A DNA stretch of 64,000 nucleotides, taken from positions 5,980,957 to 6,044,956 of the forward strand of contig NC_030850.1 in assembly GCF_000208745.1 (NCBI RefSeq). The letters are read 5' to 3'. Position numbers and translations under genes: made by a program. The notes under the pieces were generated by a model that was not told the origin of the DNA, made no database searches, and saw only the letters and a program-made list of their open reading frames with translations. This stretch comes from Theobroma cacao (lineage: Eukaryota > Streptophyta > Magnoliopsida > Malvales > Malvaceae). This document shows, piece after piece, positions 61,601 to 64,000 of the stretch. How positions within the stretch are numbered: the stretch's first letter is position 1; every line of letters begins with the position of its first letter.

Positions 61601-62753
61601 CTCAATGTCGATTTAGCCACCTGGGCTCAATTCAAGTATGTGTATTTGGAAGGGATGGGGGGGAATAGGGATCCTAGGTTTTGAGTTGTAATGCTCTCCT
61701 TTTGGCTCAAAGTCTCAACATCAACATACTAATGGCAGTTTCATCCAAAATCTCTTATACTTAGCAGGAAAGTGAGAAAATGAAGAAGATTGGCAGAATA
61801 ACAGAAACAAAAAGCATTCTGCTCGTACTTCAGAGTAGATGAAAGTGAAAGAAAAGATAATAGGTGAAAAGAACTATTTCTATCTAGGCTCACAAAAACC
61901 AATATCACCAAATCAGGTGGATTATGAGAGAGCAAATGAAAAGAAATGAGCAAGTTGTAAATTTACAGTGTCATTCCATCAGATATTCAAATTTTCTTTC
62001 CTCTAATTTCTCTACCTGAACAGAAAAGGGCATTAAAATTTCTTTCCTCTCTGTTTTCGTTTCTTGTTTTGACCAAGGACGGTAGCAAAAGAAATAAAAA
62101 AACAAACTTTTTTTTTCTTTCCTTTCACTTTTCTATCATTCTTTCTATCAATCCATCTTTCTCTTCTCCCTTGTCAAGCAAGACCTAACAGTTGGACTAA
62201 AAAATGACTATTATTTGGTGAAACATTTCAAAGACACAGAAATGATGATTGTCTTGTTTGAAGCTTTCTGATTAAAAATTGGATTTGAATTCAAAGCATC
62301 TGCATCTCCAAACAAGGAAAACAAAATCCTACTCATAAAATTCTCTTTCTTCCTTTTTTATTTCCCAATTTGATACCATGTATTTTGATCATTTTAAGAA
62401 ATTCCAGCATATCATAGAACAAAATTAGTAAAAAAAAATCTTAATAACTTAACAAGCATTATAAATATGATAAATGAACTTATGACATGATTAAAAACAG
62501 TAGTAATTTATTTTAATTTTTCCATTTAAGTACCTGAAAAGTTCTTGTAAGAAGAGCAGGAAACCTCGAAAGAGACTGATCTATTCCGATTAGAAGATGC
62601 CTGAACCGGAAAGTGAGCCGAAACAACCACCCGTACCTTCTGGTCTTCCCATAGTCTCCGACCGAACCGCAAAGAACCGGTCGATTTTCTCCCAAAACTT
62701 TCCGACTCAATCCATGTCGGATACTGCAACTTGCGTGCAACTCCTGCCTCCAT
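58643..62753 (-). CDS. SK: Shikimate kinase, chloroplastic
   Basis: Catalyses ATP-dependent 3-phosphorylation of shikimate, the fifth step of the plastid shikimate pathway to aromatic amino acids. Ten GT-AG exons join to 305 residues: 62753-62534, 61532-61474, 61236-61182, 61090-61018, 60620-60533, 59655-59573, 59472-59340, 59244-59166, 58859-58795 and 58705-58643. The first 65 or so residues are a Ser/Arg-rich transit peptide. Walker A is GLMGSGKTT (112-120). Shikimate contacts are present: D137 in IDSD, R162 in FFRKKE and GGG 183-185 in VSTGGGAV. The lid arginine R224 is in HSRPLL. Length and motifs match active plant SK1/SK2 rather than SKL1, which lacks shikimate-binding residues. By position next to the F-box gene it may correspond to Arabidopsis At2g21940 (SK1; from memory). 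Confidence 0.96.
58766..58792. repeat. GA/G-rich simple repeat inside a shikimate kinase intron
   Basis: AGAGAGAG followed by a run of nine G residues, directly beside the exon 9 donor at 58795 (minus strand, where it reads CCCCCCCTCTCTCT). It may act as an intronic polypyrimidine element. Length slippage is likely among individuals. Confidence 0.7.
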
Positions 62754-64000
62754 TATCAACCTCCAACCGCCCTCGATTCAATCAATTTCAATAAATTCTT
62801 CGACAAATTCTTAGTTCCTTTTTTCTTGTTAAAAAAAGAAACAAAATCCAGAAAAGCTCGGATTCAATTCAAGAGAAAACTCACGCACTGCAGGAAATAA
62901 TCATATATATTAAATAATAAATAATAATTAATCTAACAAGATTAAGAAATTGAATTTCAATGGGAACTCAAGTACCTCAAAAAATTAATAGAGAAATTGA
63001 ATTGTGAAGAGCGTTGCCCTCTGACTCTCCGGTGAGCGGTAAGCGCTGTTTTTTAACTAAAATTATTTTTATATAATTTCTTCAATATGCAATTTGTTTT
63101 TGGCATTGAGCGTTGGCGCATTTTAAAGTGGGGGGTTTGGACTTGAAAACAGTATAAAGAATTTTTTTACAATTTAGATGTAATAAATTTTTAGATATAA
63201 TAATTATTACGTAAATCTTTTGGAAAATTATGGTTTGAAGATAATGTGGCGATGATGACGTGGAGGCTGGCCACTCCCACCAACCTCCGTGACGGGGGTT
63301 GGTGGCAACGACTAAACTAGCAAAAGAAACGAGTGGAGGAAGTGAGAGAAGGAAGGTAAGGGGTGACATTCACGTGCAAATTATTCAGGGGTAGTTGTTA
63401 CGGATTCTCGTTCTGCCACGTGTCTAAATTTGGGATACTATTATTTTGACCGGATATTCCAACATTTTAACTGGGATCAAGTCATGGTCTTGTCCATGGC
63501 CATGCGGTGGCCGTCAATTTTGTTTTTCTGATATTGGAATTAAGTTACTATAATCGGATCACTTAGGTAAATGTATTATTGAAGTATATGCTCAGATGTG
63601 ATAAACAATAATTAATTAAAGGGTTGAAAGTTATGGGCTATTATCTGTTGGACATTTTTAACTATAAGAATGAAAGAAAGAAAGTTTTTTAAATAATTAT
63701 AATTATTCAGAATTTATTTAAAGAAATAATTATATTTATTGAAAAATAGATAATCGTGTTCATTGAAAATAGATAGTTGTGTTTGTTTGGCAAAGTCATC
63801 TTTGTATATAAATAGAATTATCTAATTTTATGAAAAAATGAAAAAGATAAACAATTTACAATCATTCTCTCCAAATTCTTCTTAAATTATTTAGTAATAT
63901 TTTGTTGTAAAAATATTTTATAAAAGTTTGATAATATTGTCATATTTTAATAAGTGTTCAGTAGATTGATTTTATTAATGTAAAATGTAGTCAATTACTG
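62754..64000. other. Upstream region of shikimate kinase
   Basis: Likely holds the shikimate kinase promoter and leader to about 63060, possibly with a leader intron. The rest is moderately AT-rich. A 95-codon frame at 63082-63369 (-) has no features I recognise. The window ends in AT-rich DNA without a gene. Confidence 0.55.

Noticed and set aside
62370..62377. TGATACCA, the reverse complement of a plant LTR primer site
   Set aside because: It lies in a shikimate kinase intron with no LTR-like repeats around it; an 8-base match is expected by chance.
1..64000. tRNA genes, CRISPR arrays and bacterial-style operons
   Set aside because: I saw no convincing paired A-box and B-box with a foldable cloverleaf, no spaced direct repeats of CRISPR type and no closely packed same-strand genes.

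Overview
The window is nuclear DNA from a flowering plant, most likely a eudicot. Genes are split by GT-AG introns, intergenic DNA is very AT-rich, and transposon remnants fill the gaps. I find eleven protein-coding genes whose reading frames close across every splice junction I placed. I see no tRNA, rRNA, CRISPR array or bacterial-style operon. The species cannot be named from the sequence alone.

Layout. Positions 84-764 (-) hold an intronless NF-YB transcription factor subunit. After about 6.5 kb of repeats comes a five-exon predicted plastid membrane protein (7303-9358, -), then a two-exon small membrane protein with a 3.4 kb intron (10334-14256, -). After repeat DNA there is a MIZ1-like DUF617 gene (19443-20201, +), a three-exon gene for a 71-residue protein (20944-21410, +), a stress-enhanced protein 2 gene (23564-24825, +) and a 16-exon plastid disproportionating enzyme, DPE1 (26553-32284, +). 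Convergent with DPE1 is a 10-exon gene for a membrane protein carrying an M41-type HEAAH zinc site but no AAA domain (33046-36706, -). The 36.7-45.3 kb stretch holds a decayed LINE and a tandem array of TRIM-type LTR elements. CYP78A cytochrome P450 (45343-47056, -) follows. Next come a MITE-like element, a non-autonomous hAT element with 8-bp target duplications, an intronless F-box/kelch gene (54939-56036, +) and a 10-exon shikimate kinase (58643-62753, -).

How the genes relate. They are independent units. Five products look plastid-targeted: the DUF948-like protein, SEP2, DPE1, the M41-like protein and shikimate kinase. They serve different jobs: photoprotection, starch-derived glucan metabolism, possible proteolysis and aromatic precursor synthesis. 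From memory, the series DUF617 gene, small gene, SEP2, M41-like gene, SKIP6-like gene and shikimate kinase parallels Arabidopsis At2g21990 down to At2g21940. If so, DPE1 and CYP78A are extra relative to that block.

Repeats. Two pairs of AT-rich inverted-repeat elements are each present once in each orientation: 3424-4153 with 22477-23095, and 17961-19177 with 47977-49023. There is no clear sign of a wholly new biological system. The best leads are the TRIM array, the hAT insertion, the AAA-less metalloprotease-like protein, the 71-residue protein and the overlapping upstream ORF of the MIZ1-like gene.
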